DNA from: Bryoerythrophyllum caledonicum
Lineage: Eukaryota > Streptophyta > Bryopsida > Pottiales > Pottiaceae
Direction of reading: 5' to 3'
DNA length: 64,000 nucleotides
Assembly: GCA_963971425.1 (NCBI GenBank)
Contig: OZ020514.1
Span: forward strand, 20,991,406 to 21,055,405
The notes beneath the pieces were generated by a model. The model was not told the origin of the DNA. It was given only the letters and a program-made list of their open reading frames with translations, and did no database searches. Shown here piece by piece: positions 10,459 to 21,576 of the stretch (its first letter is position 1; each line of letters starts with the position of its first letter). The position numbers were made by a program, and so were the translations under genes.

Positions 10459-11208
10459 GGACTAGAGGATCCTCCGGTCCCTACAAAGTCTAGAACACAA
10501 AGAAATAAAAAGCAAAAAGGGAAGGGATTGGTGGATCCTTTGGTCACCACGGAGTCAAGAATACACAGATATAGAAAGCTGAAATGGAAGGGACTGGAGG
10601 ATCCTTCGGTCACCACAGAATCAAGAACACTCAAATACAAAAAGTTGTAATGGAAGGGACTCAGGGATCCTTTGGTCTCAACAGAGTCTAGAACACAAAA
10701 AACAAAGAGCAAAAATGGAAGGGACCGAAGGATCCTTTGGTCACCACATAGTCAAGACCACACAAATATAGAAAGCTAGAATGGAAGGGACCAACGGATC
10801 CTCCGGTCTCAACAAAGTCTAGAACACAAAGAAACTGAAAGTTGAAATGGAAGGGACCGGTGGATCCTCCGGTCAGCACAGACTCTGGAACACAAAGATA
10901 CAAAACACTGAAATGGAAGGGAGACCGGAGGATCCTTCGCTCTCCATAGATTCCAGAATACAAAATTAAAAAAAACTAAAATGGAAGGGACCGGAGGATC
11001 CTCCGGTCTTGACAGACTCTAGAACACAATGATATAGAACGCTCAAATGGAAGAGACGGGAGGATCCTTCGGTCTGAAGTGCGGATCCAGTTCGTAGAAA
11101 TTGGTCCAACAGTTAGCAGTGACCGGAGGATCCTCTCGTCTCTATAGTATCACTATAGTATATGTCCTAGAATATACTATTGGCAAGGACCATAGGATCC
11201 TCCGGTCT
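10459..11208. repeat. array of 12 palindromes, 66-bp period
   Basis: Twelve copies of a GACCGGAGGATCCTCCGGTC-type palindrome start near 10459, 10526, 10591, 10657, 10721, 10788, 10855, 10921, 10988, 11053, 11121 and 11187, a spacing of 64-68 bp. GGATCC is kept in every unit while the arms vary (for example GTGGATCCTTTGGTC). Most spacers share AGTCTAGAACACAAAGA and AATGGAAGGGA. The array lies between the 5' exon at 11.4-11.5 kb and the next coding block at 10.4 kb, so probably in the first long intron of the ParB-like gene. Confidence 0.95.
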
Positions 11209-11435
11209 CCTAAGAGTCTTCTTGCATGCGATTATTTGCCCTAACAACCTACTCTGAAGACTAGATTGATCTCGTTGTCCGTACAGTACTTCTAAGTATC
11301 GAAGAAAATATTATCAATCAAATTACTAGCATTCTTCTTGCTTCACTGGAAATCAGTAAGTAAAAGAAACCAATCCTGTGTCCAAAACTTTGTAGCAAAC
11401 ATCAATGTCAGTTTGTATATGAAATAGAAAGGTAC

Positions 11436-11500
11436 CTCTGGAGGAACTCCGGCACTCGCATGATCGCTCTTGAAGAAGCGCCTGCCATGATACCGCCAAT
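11436..11500 (-). CDS. candidate 5' coding exon of the ParB-like gene A
   Basis: On the minus strand an acceptor-like TGCAG precedes the exon and GAG followed by GTACCT serves as donor. One frame gives MAGASSRAIMRVPEFLQR from an ATG at 11488-11486. Another is open as WRYHGRRFFKSDHASAGVPP, whose SAGVPPE tail resembles GLVPAEKYW in the small exon of cassette B (59645-59702). Which frame is used is unclear. It lies 5' of the palindrome array. Confidence 0.4.
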
Positions 11501-11634
11501 CTGCATTTCACAGTATTATATCAGCGGCGAATGTTTGAAGTCAATTTGATCGGGAACACCAACTGGTTTGTATTTTGAGAACCTGGGAAAAAACCTAGAC
11601 GCAAATCAAAAGTTCTAAATCAAGAAACATATTT

Positions 11635-12240
11635 TTGCGTAATTGTCTTCAATGTTGCGCGTTTGGGATCGCCACGCCCGTTCGTAACGACCCGCCCCTC
11701 AAAGTTGCACACAAATCCTTGGAAATCTCACCCCTATACGGCTTTCAAAGTAGTTCCTCGAGACCTTTCTGCTTCTTGGCCGACAGCTTAGTATTCTCGC
11801 AACTGTCACATGATGCGCAACTATTGCACAATACTCACAACGCAACTCTCGCCTTCAGGTGTGCAGATTCCTCACACCTAGTCGCAGCTCAACTCTCAGA
11901 CATTAGCACTGAGAAATTAGACTTGCACGAGTCCTTCCTCACACCTCCTCACCGCTCTTCATTGCTCCTCATTGCTCCTCACTGCTCCTTACCGCTCCTC
12001 ATTGCTCCTCACCGCTTCTCAAAGCTCCAAAATACCTCCTTTACACTCCGAAAAGCGGCTGACAGCTCCTCGCAACGCAACGCAATCCACCGCAACGCAG
12101 AAACAGGTCGAGCAGAAGTAACGATGACTTGGAGATGGCTGAAGCAAGAAACTGAAAATGGCGACAGTGGGAAGGGAGAATGGCAATGGCAAGGGGGAGA
12201 GACGGGCAACCGTGTGTGGAGTTCGGCCTAGAGTTCTCAT
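11635..12240 (-). promoter_or_regulatory. probable 5' flank of cassette A with CT-rich tandem repeat
   Basis: A plus-strand frame of 198 codons exists here, but its protein is low in complexity and derives from a tandem CATTGCTCCTCAC-type repeat at about 11940-12020 and CGCAACGCAA repeats at 12070-12100. The stretch lies immediately upstream of the minus-strand 5' exon at 11.5 kb. The comparable position in cassette B (60.3-60.7 kb) is also a simple-sequence flank, so I read it as promoter or 5' UTR DNA. No TATA box or other site can be assigned with confidence. Confidence 0.35.
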
Positions 12241-13270
12241 GATTAGGATCTATTAGCCATCCTACGTCACGTCTAATTAGACATTTTACTCTCTCATAAT
12301 GTTGTTTACATCAGTGCATTGGAGATCAAATGATGTACTTTTCCATCAAGTGGAAGCTTCTTATCCACTAAGAAATTTCTTTTTAAACTTTGAAATCTTT
12401 CCAAAGTTAGTACTGTATACTAGTTCAAATTTACACTATTTATTCCTTTTAAAAGAAAAATTCCTCTGTTTAGTAAAGAATCATAGGTTTAGGATTTAGG
12501 TTTAAGGATATATGATTAGGAACATATCACTTATGTAGAGTCCCTTTAAGCCATAATTATGGTCAAATAATCGGTACTATACCACCAAACTATGTAAAGA
12601 TTTATATTTCAATGCTAAATGAATCAAAGGTCATAATAAAAAATTTGACAATCTATACGAAAGATTTAGGGTGATGACTTCTTAGAAAAACTTAGTTAGT
12701 ATTTGTATTTATCTTCAATGAATATCATGTTATCTTTTAGGCAATGTGAAAATACAAAAATGTACAAACTAATAATTTATATAATATCTCAATATGTAAT
12801 TAACTAATGAAGGCTACTAAGAATTTAAGATATTATTCCTTTTTAGTGGTAGTAAGTAACATATTCATTGTATAATAAAATGAATTCACTTATTTTAATT
12901 GATCAAAATCCAATAATAATATTATCATTCATATTGCTTATACAATGTTGAATAATATTTCGAGTAATATATCTTTTGTTATGAAATATTAGTCGGTATA
13001 CATGTTAATGTACATTTAATTGTGAATGACATGAACAAACCTTTCAATTGACCTTATAGTAAATTAAAATTAAAATGAAAACATATATCTCTCACAAAAC
13101 AGAGTTCATAGTGGCAATGTCCACATTACTTTCAAATGTCATAAACAATCATGCTTTAAACCTAGCCAAATTAAATCTTTGTGAACATGGATGTAATTTA
13201 TTCCTTGTTCTATAACCTAGATTACTAGAACGCTTGCATATAATTTTGAAACCCAATCTTTTTTAATAAT
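12241..13270. other. AT-rich intergenic DNA
   Basis: No gene, repeat or regulatory site that I can support. The longest open frame is 66 codons, with no family resemblance. Confidence 0.6.
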
Positions 13271-13274
13271 CCTT

Positions 13275-13665
13275 GCATTCTAGACCCTCATACCTTAGAA
13301 CCCTAAATCCTAAATCCTAGCCCTAAACCCTCAACCATAAATTTGACACCCCGAATCAATTGATGTACCCTTAACCCTCAACCCTAAATTCTAAACCCTG
13401 AATCCTTGAATTGATGTACCCTAATCCCTACACTGAACCCTGAACCCTAAAATTAATAGCTAAAACCTTGAACCCTAATATTGATTGCTGAAACCCTGAA
13501 TTCAAAGGATCTGCAACCCTGAACCCTAAAATGCTAAATCCTAAACCTTGAAACTCTAAACCTTAAATCCAAAATCCTTTACTTGGAATACCTTGAAAGC
13601 TTTAACCTTAAATCTAGAAATTTATTTACTTTTAATCTATCACTGAACCCTAAACCTTGAACCGT
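13275..13665. repeat. degenerate interstitial telomere-like repeats
   Basis: Many scattered copies of ACCCTAAA, CCCTGAACCCTAAA and AACCCTCAACCCTAAAT, mostly CCCTAAA with single-base changes and broken periodicity. This matches the plant-type telomere unit (TTTAGGG in reverse). It may be a relict of end-joining or of telomerase repair, and it supports a green-lineage source. Confidence 0.7.
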
Positions 13666-13669
13666 GGAA

Positions 13670-14520
13670 TTCATGATTATTCCACGTTCTCATTTTCCAA
13701 TTACCAACTAAATGGCATATTTTACTACTATGTACTGATCTTTCGTACTTCGTACATGGATCAATGCATCACCTCATTGCATGGGTTGCATAGGTTCTGT
13801 CAGAGTTGGTTGTGAGAATGGTTGTGTATACTACGCCAAATTGAAAGGTGCAGATTCTTTGGTGCGGATTCTTTGGTTCAGTGCGGGACGATCAGTGCAG
13901 AGCGGGGCGTTTACTGCACATCCATGCGGTTACTTCAGAGCATTTTTAGCATAGAGAATTTCTTGCATCGCGCTTATTGCTTGGCCAATCATGGGAGGGA
14001 AATTTTGTTGCAAGGCGTAATCAATCTGTGAAGTGATTTTGTTACATGTCTGTTAATTGCTAAAGAATATTTTCCGGATGGCTGATTTGATCTAGGCATT
14101 ATCCTTACATTGTTTAGTGGAGCGCAATTTTGTTTGAGGCTCATCAAGTTTGCAAGGCCCTTTGTTTCAGTGAGATATTCCTCCATAGATCGTGTTGGCC
14201 CGCGGTCATCATGCATCGGTAACAAGTAAGCCAAAATCTTCCGTATCAAATAACTTTCTGTCTGTGAACTTCGGAATTCATATTCATTTTAGACATTGTT
14301 GTGTTGATTTGCAATCTTCCACATTCACTCATTAACTTCAATATTGATTCAATAGCATCAAAAATTGATTAAGTATTTTGATTTGTATTGTTTTGGTTTC
14401 CTTTTTCTCAGTTTCGTAGGTCTGTTTTGTACCACTTGTTTGTACAAATCTGACGTGTACCAATGATGACCCCAGAAGGAGTTGGACATCGGGAACTTTC
14501 ATCATTCATCCACTTTCTAG
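13670..14520. other. intergenic region between cassette A and the DUF7869-type gene
   Basis: It contains short frames only (69 codons plus-strand at 13822, 86 codons minus-strand at 14249). Neither resembles a family. The divergent promoter of the plus-strand gene would be expected here, but no element is identifiable. Confidence 0.45.
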
Positions 14521-14522
14521 GC

Positions 14523-14677
14523 AGAGACCGTAGGAAACTTCGGTCCCATTGACAAGGGAAGAGTTCATCACATTTCCAGAATTCAGTACGAGACCGAAGG
14601 ATCCTGCAGTTCCTTCAACGAGGGAAGAGTTCATCACATATCCAGATTTAGTACGAGACCGGATGATCCTCCGGTCC
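14523..14677. repeat. three region-A palindromes, 65-67 bp apart
   Basis: GAGACCGTAGGAAACTTCGG (14523), GAGACCGAAGGATCCTGCAG (14590) and GAGACCGGATGATCCTCCGG (14655). The spacers share GAAGAGTTCATCACAT and CCAGA-TT-AGTAC. The period is the same as in the array at 10.5-11.2 kb although the spacer sequence differs. They lie immediately upstream of the first coding block of the DUF7869-type gene. Confidence 0.85.
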
Positions 14678-15030
14678 TTTGATGTCTTCTTTACTCTGTA
14701 TGCGCGATGATTTTACCAAGCCATCATGCGGTGGGGCTGACGTTGGGGCGTGTGATTGCCCTGGAGACTTTTTTCGAGGCATGGAAGTTCAACTAACTTA
14801 CTCTGCGCATGGCGTTGTTGGACAAGCCACCGTCATTGAAGCTACTCCAATAGGAAGTTGGCTTGGCGTCGACATCAGTCTCATCATGGGTGATATGACT
14901 CTGCTTACACCTTCTGAGATTGGACATGAGGCGAGGAGTCTTCTTATGCAACCATTGCAAGGGGGTATCTTTATACTCTCTGATGCGATTGGTAGGACTG
15001 TTCTTTGGGATGCCGAGCGGGTAGTCCTAC

Positions 15031-15050
15031 GACCAGAGGATCCTCCGGTC
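15031..15050. repeat. region-A palindrome inside or beside coding frame
   Basis: GACCAGAGGATCCTCCGGTC. In the reading frame of the surrounding gene it would be translated as RPEDPPV. A GT at 15020 and an AG at about 15073 could make a 54-base intron, which is short for plants. Confidence 0.85.
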
Positions 15051-16090
15051 TCTCCCAAAGGTTAGGATTTATGAGAGATTCCAAATGGCATTCGTTACAT
15101 CCCACAGGCGGAATGGGTGGGGCATGTGGTTAAGCTCTATACCAGCGATGGGGATCTCATGGCCTCTGGACGTGTCAACTACTCTCTCTCAAGCGAGCTG
15201 GTCCAGAATAGTACATTAGGGGAGGAGAACATTGGAGTCACTATATTCGATGTCTTCATCAGTGATCGTAATGACATTATGAGTCATCAGAGGTGGCCCA
15301 TATCCGAATATAGATTTGATGGTGGGCGAAGTCTAAGTGAGACGGTTGAGCATTTTTTTTGTGTTTTGGAAGCAGCTAAGCCTTACTCGCACCTTGGTGC
15401 TCGACCAAAAGCACCATACTAATTTATTCGTCGCAAGAAGCGTACTAAGGAGAAGCTTGATTCTTACGCAATGAAAACTAGTGCGTTGGAGATTCAAGAG
15501 GTCAGTTTCCAGTCGTGTTGCACTGACAAATGCACTCAAAAACTCCGTCCTAGTGATACCTTCTCCATCCAACAGCGGTATTACTTGAAGGGATTTGACA
15601 ATAGGCAGGAATATGGAATTGTTGTGGGAGGGCAACTGCAAAACCTAGGAAATAATCGTAAAAGGAAGTATGTCACTTTGCCTGGCGTGGATGTCTGCGC
15701 TATAGCATGGTATAAAACTCATGGCATACCCAAGTCAACTTTTCACACCTATGTCAACCTATATCAAGCAGGCATGTTCTCATCTACTTACGGGAACAAA
15801 GGCGTTAAACAACCCCGTCTCGGAACCCTGCAAGCAATGGGTACCATCACGACAATTATCAACGAGAACGCGGATAACATGCCTCATCAGATTTGGGCTA
15901 TTGTATCAGGTGGCATGGACACACTCAAGTTTCTACTACCAGGTCACAGCTGGAAGAGGATCCAAGCTGATGCCACGGAGGTAAGACACTTCACGGAATA
16001 TCTCAATGCCCTTCTTTTTTGCTTTGATCAAGTGAATCGAGAGCAAAAGTCATTTGAAGTTTCACAAGTGTGTTGGTATGAACAATGTCA

Positions 16091-16112
16091 ACCGTGTGAG
16101 GATCCTCCGGTC
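16091..16112. repeat. region-A palindrome in the intron of the DUF7869-type gene
   Basis: ACCGTGTGAGGATCCTCCGGTC. The right arm is intact and the left arm degenerate. It lies inside the 99-base intron that begins GTATGAAC and ends TTTTTCGCAG. Confidence 0.8.
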
Positions 16113-17879
16113 TTCGACTCAATGTGTGGACATTCTAATCTGATTTTTGTTGATAAACTTTTTTTCGCAGACAAATCTTGAGTACAGGTTGCCCAAGGTT
16201 TTGCGGATCGCTGTGAGTAGAATCAAGAAGGAGCTCTTCAACAATGTTGCAGTTAAACCCGTGGGGAGTACATTTGCAAAGTGCACTACCTATGACACTC
16301 TACAGCAGTTCATTGGAAAATCCATGAAGGGCTTTGCCGAGTATGTGTCGTTTGTAAAACAACAAAATGCGCACTTGAACCACCAAGCCTTGTGTCGGCA
16401 TGTGTACCATTCTTGGAGAGAAGAGTCCAAACGCAACAAGGGGGATATTATTTGCATTATCCATGATAAAATGGATACGGCCAAGACTGCTATTCCTCGT
16501 ATGCGAGTTACCACGAAGCTCACTTCAACTCTTGGTGAGCTATCAATGAACGTCACCGGAATGGTCAAGCATGGACATGGTGATGGTGCATACGCCCACT
16601 ACTCTACAAACCTGTGGCTAGGAGATTTGAATTACACGATTTCATCGATTGCCAGATTACTACGTCGTCTCGAGGAACCACCCATTTGTGTTACAGGTAG
16701 GCTTTTCTCTTACGAGCGGGCGAACTCGTTCTTTAAGGCAATGCTACGTGGGAAGTCCAGATATCTTGGCGTTTTACCTAAGGTGATAGCGAGCCCTAAA
16801 ACTGCTCGCGTCCCCCTACCAAAGTAGTTTTACTTGCAACTGGACAACTCTGCAAAGGACAGTAAGAACTAGTTTCTCATGGCGTTCCTATATATGTTGA
16901 CTTATTGAAAGGTGTTCAAGGAAATCCAAGTTGGGTTCTTATTAGTCGAGCACACACATGAGGATATCGATGCTTACTTCAGCCACTTTTCCAAGACCTT
17001 GAAGAATCGCAATACATTTGTAGTCGCTAACTTGATGAAGTCTTTCATGGAATCGGAGGAGATGAGTCCTATGCCGGAGTTTGTTCAAGAGGTTGCAGAT
17101 TTCAAATCTTTTGTCGATGGCTATATATGCGCACAAAAACTTGTAGGCCTAGGAGAGATGCACCTCTTCAAATTCTACGTTGATGAAGAAGGTTGGCCCG
17201 TCATGTGCTATAAAGTTTCCGCAGTTGATCCGCACTGGCTATCTCGAAACAAGCCTGCTATACGCCTTTGGAAGGTGGATACCAACAGTCATCCCATGAT
17301 TCCTTCAGGCATTCCAAACCTTGTACCTTTCAAACGATTGTGGAGAGACGATGATCCATCTAAAGCCGGTGATCAAGTAAAGGCAAGGGAGAAGGCTTCC
17401 AAAGCGCTTGAGAAGAGGTCGTTCATGAAGTCTAGAATTCGAGGATATATTGGTTTTTGGGAACAAGGAATGAAAAAATTCAAGGGCTTTCAAAGAGATT
17501 TTCCACCTTATGTTGCCTACTGGAATGCAATACTGGCAAAACTTGATAAACCTCTTCCTCCCACTGCTTCGGCCTTGGTAGAAGGCTTTTGGCCAAATCA
17601 TGATTGGAGTGCAATAGTTCCAGATCCCTTATACCTCATTACTAGAGGAGATGTTACACCTGAAGATGAGGAGCCTGAACACTACTGCGGCCCACGGGTG
17701 TCCAAACCAAAGGAGTCTTTGAATCTGTGGCGAGATGTGATATTGGGATTATGGATACTACTCCGTCCTTTACACCCTGAAATATATCATGTCTGGTTAG
17801 GGAGGGCGCATTTTGCAGCCAATAGAGAAGTTGGACATGACGACTATGGAAAGTTTGTAATCCAATTCTAGGAGCCAAG

Positions 17880-18300
17880 AAATGCGTTCAAAGACCATTC
17901 GAAGAAGTACGAGGATTGTTGGACAGCGACGTGGGTTCTGAAAAATCGTCATCTGTAGCAAATGCATGTGGATGCCGTCTTGTTTTCCTCCTGGTTAAAG
18001 AAAATGAATCTAAAGACTCAAACGATTCTAGAGAGGGACCAAAGAGCAGCCACGACTAACCTTGCAATTGCAAACGACGTAGACCTTTGACCATAGTCTT
18101 ATAGAAGGTTTCCAGTTCGACCGGATGATCTGTCGTTATTCTTCCTAGCAATTTGTTCGATCCGAGGATCCGCCGGTCTTTTTCTTGCATATCAGTTTGA
18201 TCGAAGAATTCGCCGGTCTTCATCAGGCCTGTGTACAAATCCACATGTCTCCTCAACTTGATGCACACACAAAAGTAATTCCGACTTCCGCACTAGGTGT
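17880..18300. repeat. 3' flank of the DUF7869-type gene with degenerate palindromes
   Basis: Degenerate region-A palindromes CGACCGGATGATCTGTCG (18118), GATCCGAGGATCCGCCGGTC (18158) and GATCGAAGAATTCGCCGGTC (18199). No further coding block is recognisable downstream of 17871. Confidence 0.6.
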
Positions 18301-18374
18301 CTACATTGTATCATCGCTCTTGAGATTCTTTTGTTTCGACTAGAACCGCATGTATGCTATAAATTTTGTTTCTA

Positions 18375-18770
18375 AACCTTAATGTGAAGAATTTGGCGTT
18401 ATTCTACTCACTTCCACTACTTGCATGTTTTTCCGTTGCATCATCATTGAACATCAACAAAAATTTTGTATGTTGTCATGTCCACGTTGCTTTGGAGTAT
18501 GTGCCGGTCCTTGATTATCATTCTTGTTCTCTTAATGACGTTTTGTTGTTGTGATCTATTCCTATCTCCGTAATATGAAGAATTCAGCGTTATTCTACTC
18601 ACTTCCACTACTTGCATGTTTTTTTGTCGCATCATCTTTGATATCAATAAAAAATTTGTATGTTGTCATGTCCACGTTGCTTTGGAGTATCCGCCGGTCC
18701 TTGATCATAATTCTTGTTCTCCTAATGACGTTTCTGTTGTTGTGATCTATTTCGATCTAGTAGTTCAAAG
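18375..18770. repeat. tandem duplication, two units of about 200 bp
   Basis: Both units contain TTATTCTACTCACTTCCACT, then GTATGTTGTCATGTCCACGT, and a CGGTCCTTGAT segment that looks like half of the region-A palindrome. Unit 1 runs from about 18375 to 18570 and unit 2 from about 18575 to 18770. No coding potential is convincing. Confidence 0.8.
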
Positions 18771-18865
18771 GAATTAACTTCCATCACGTTTCTGCACTTC
18801 AACATTTACAAGGAGCCAAATATCATTTTGGGACTCAAACTCTTTCTTCTCTAACTAGCTTGAGT

Positions 18866-18890
18866 CGGACCGGAGAATCTTCCTCTCGGT
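18866..18890. repeat. last region-A palindrome, degenerate
   Basis: GGACCGGAGAATCTTCCTCT followed by CGGT, with interrupted arms. It is the rightmost recognisable member of this family in the window. Confidence 0.6.
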
Positions 18891-19005
18891 TGACCCCACA
18901 TCATGACGTCCTTCTAGTTCCTGCAATTTCATTTTAATTCATCTTCTAACACTTAAAGTTTATACTACATCTTTGATAATTCTGTTGGAACAATCGAAGG
19001 ATTTT

Positions 19006-19069
19006 TATGCCATAATTTGTTTAAATCTGGACTTTTGAATGTCCAGATTTGATTGTATATGGCATTATG
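19006..19069. repeat. inverted repeat; right candidate boundary of region A
   Basis: The left half, ATGCCATAATTTGTTTAAAT followed by CTGGAC, is mirrored by GTCCAGATTTGATTGTATAT followed by GGCAT. An 8-base spacer separates them. The left half also matches 3228-3257 in direct orientation. It may be the end of a large element, or a small hairpin repeat that happens to occur on both sides. Confidence 0.5.
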
Positions 19070-21560
19070 TCTTATACATACTTAGTTTTTCACATTTTTC
19101 TTTTTATATTTCTATAACTTTGATTTTCTTTTTATCTTTCTTTAAGTCTTCATTTCAATTACTTTCTCTTTCAACTTCATGTCTTTTCCGGAACTTTCAC
19201 TTCTTTAAAGTCTATATACTTTTTTTTTCTTTTTTTTTCTTTTTTTTTCTTTTTTTCTCTTCAACTCTTCTAGTTTGTCTCTTTTACTTCTTTTACTCAA
19301 CAAGTTTTTTTTCAAATTCAACTTGAATTTCCTTAAAGTCCCCATTTCAATCTTTTTCACTTTTTTCTTTAAGTTTTTTTCTTCTTCTTCTTCATGAATA
19401 TCTTATACATGTTTTCATCTTCATTATTATTATTATTGTTATTTTGTTTTGATTCATTTTTTATTTTTTATTTAAATTTGGAATATTAGCATTCATTAGT
19501 CCTGACATCACTAAATAAGTATATTGGTAGTGTGTTTCTTTTACTGTTTACTAATTCCATGTTACTAACCTTTTTTCACTTTATTTTTCTCTCTTTCACT
19601 TTTTACTTCAACTTCAATTGAAATATCCTATTGCATACAATTAAATAGTGTATATATCACCTCGCTACTAATTGTCCTAACTATCTTATATTATTCTATT
19701 CTATTCTCTTTTAATATAAATTTCTCTCATTAAGTTACCATGTTCTCTCTTATTGTTTTTCTTTCTTTCTATACCCAATGATCTCTCATTAGATTTATCA
19801 TGTTCTCTCTTATTATTTTTTTTCCCTTTCTTCTAACTCTACACTATGTGCCTTATCATTCATTTATTTTTATTTCCATTTTTCATTTTCTATTTTTCGA
19901 CATCGATTCAATGTTTAGAAGTTTAGGTACTTCCCTATTTACCTTGACTTACAAAGTCCTTAAATTTTATAGATTTTAACATAAACTCAATTATATCCTC
20001 GTTATTTTCAATTAGGCTTCTTTGAGATTTATATATCCTAAACTAAATGTAACCTCTCAAGTTTATTTTGATGTTCTTTCTATCTCACTACTAGTCCTTG
20101 TTTTGTTCTATCATTCCTCGAGTTACTCTTTGGAGTATACATGTGTATTTTCTATTCTAATTTTTCTTCTTGATTATCTATTCTTCACTTAATTTTTCTC
20201 GAACTTCTAAGCCTCTCAAGTTTCTTATTCAAATTGATTAAGCTAATATTAGTATTATACCTTGACCAACTTAATAGGCTTTGATCTCATGAACTATAGC
20301 TTCAAAAAAAACTTCCGATTCACTCCTTTTAAACAATAAAATCAACACTTACTGATGTGTGTTAATTACATAGGATTTTAGACAGTGTCATTTCCCAAGT
20401 GGTTGTTGTCATATTAGGCTTTCTCTGCTTGCTACAAGGAGTTACTATTCTTCTTTACAACTTTACTGATTGTACTTCCTTTCCAATGAATCTTATTCAT
20501 GGATGTGATTGAACTGACTTTACTTCTCAAGTTCACCATCTCGTGTGTCAATTTTAATTACATAGCTCCTTTTCATATACCATGATCACATTAACTAGTA
20601 TAGCTTTAGACTATCACCTAAGATGACTGATTATCTATTGTATCATGGTAATTCTCTTTTTTGACATATGTCAAGAATTATTGTTGTTGATCACATCTTG
20701 CAGTCTTGACTGTATGCTTCAATGGAATCTGCTTGTTTTGAATGGAATCTGCTTGTTTTCAATGGAATCTGCTTCCTAAATTCTTTGAACGGCTTACATC
20801 ATTCTCTAGTCATTGTTAGCCAAATTGTAGTAAGTCAATGAACCACACATTCTTATGCAATTGCCAGGACTGCCATATCTCATAGTTTATCATACATACA
20901 CAATTCTGTTCATATGTATGAATTCATTCTAGAACTCTTACCTGGTTCTTTTCATCAATCACTCTCCTGTCAATACAAACGTCGTAGATTCTATATGTGT
21001 TGATCACCTTGGCTACCTTAATCCCACTTACTATGGTGTTTCTTTTTATGTTCATCACATACATTCACACTATTTATCTTGTCTCTAACTTTTCACCACA
21101 TGTCTATCATCTTGATACTCATGTAAGATCCAACTATTTGTATCCCAAAAAAGCTGTAATGCCTTATGTTCATTACATATAACGTCTTCTTTCATCCTTA
21201 TTACTGTAATCTATATTGTATATCAATCTATCTTCTTCAACAACATCTGATCATAGAATTCACACTTGTTGAAACAAGAGAGTGTCTACTCATAGTAACG
21301 TCAACTTGGATTCATTGCAAGCAATATTAGTTAGCCCAAGGTTCTATGTATTCCACTGCTATTAAATAAAATTGTAACTTCTAGTAATAGCTCCCTATTG
21401 TGATCGATACCAACATACTACAACAGTGACTCCATACTAGTCTTCTCCTCTTCCTCATGCTTCTGCTACAGAAATCCATCTTCATCTCAAGCTGAACTTA
21501 TTATTCCAATTCCATGAGGTGTTCATCATCACTTCAGCTCCTACCGTCACTTCTTGTGCT
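19070..21560. other. long T-rich, pyrimidine-biased intergenic DNA
   Basis: No gene is supported. Contents include a TTTTTTTTTC microsatellite at about 19218-19262 and three tandem copies of AATGGAATCTGCTTGTTTT-like units at 20722-20772. Frames are short and made of Phe/Ser/Leu runs typical of biased composition. Confidence 0.6.
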
Positions 21561-21576
21561 TGTTCTTATCATCTAT

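Larger units (their letters stand above)
14679..17871 (+). pseudogene. DUF7869-type transposase-like gene, decayed
   Basis: The gene is a plus-strand series of blocks largely in register. The N-terminal blocks (14679-15065, 15117-15422, 15471-16071) lead to HGIPKSTFHTYVNLYQAGMF. An intron at about 16072-16170 is followed by CIIHDKMDTAKTAIPRMRVT (the DKMD-x-AK motif), then HGDGAYAHYSTNLW, FYLQLDNSAKDSKN, and VGFLLVEHTHEDIDAYFSHF. These are the conserved blocks of the DUF7869 family of plant and algal mobile-element proteins, which is probably an RNase-H-like integrase. The C-terminal part (to 17871) reads KFYVDEEGWPVMCYK. In-frame stops occur at 15420-15422, 16825-16827, 16870-16872 (SKN before FLM) and 16906-16908. 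The gene diverges from cassette A and shares its palindrome, suggesting one composite element. Confidence 0.75.

Noticed and set aside
10351-10963. Open frames of 91-99 codons across the array on both strands
   Set aside because: They are periodic translations of the tandem repeat (GLEDPPV, PLVTTESR and so on), open only because the unit length is close to a multiple of three.
10459-11208. CRISPR-like appearance of the 66-bp-period array
   Set aside because: The repeated part is a self-complementary 20-mer that varies between units, while the spacers are conserved rather than unique. The setting is an intron of a eukaryotic gene with no cas genes.
11635-12231. 198-codon plus-strand frame
   Set aside because: The product is Ser/Leu/His-rich and driven by a CTCCTCAC-type tandem repeat. 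The position upstream of the minus-strand cassette fits flanking DNA better.
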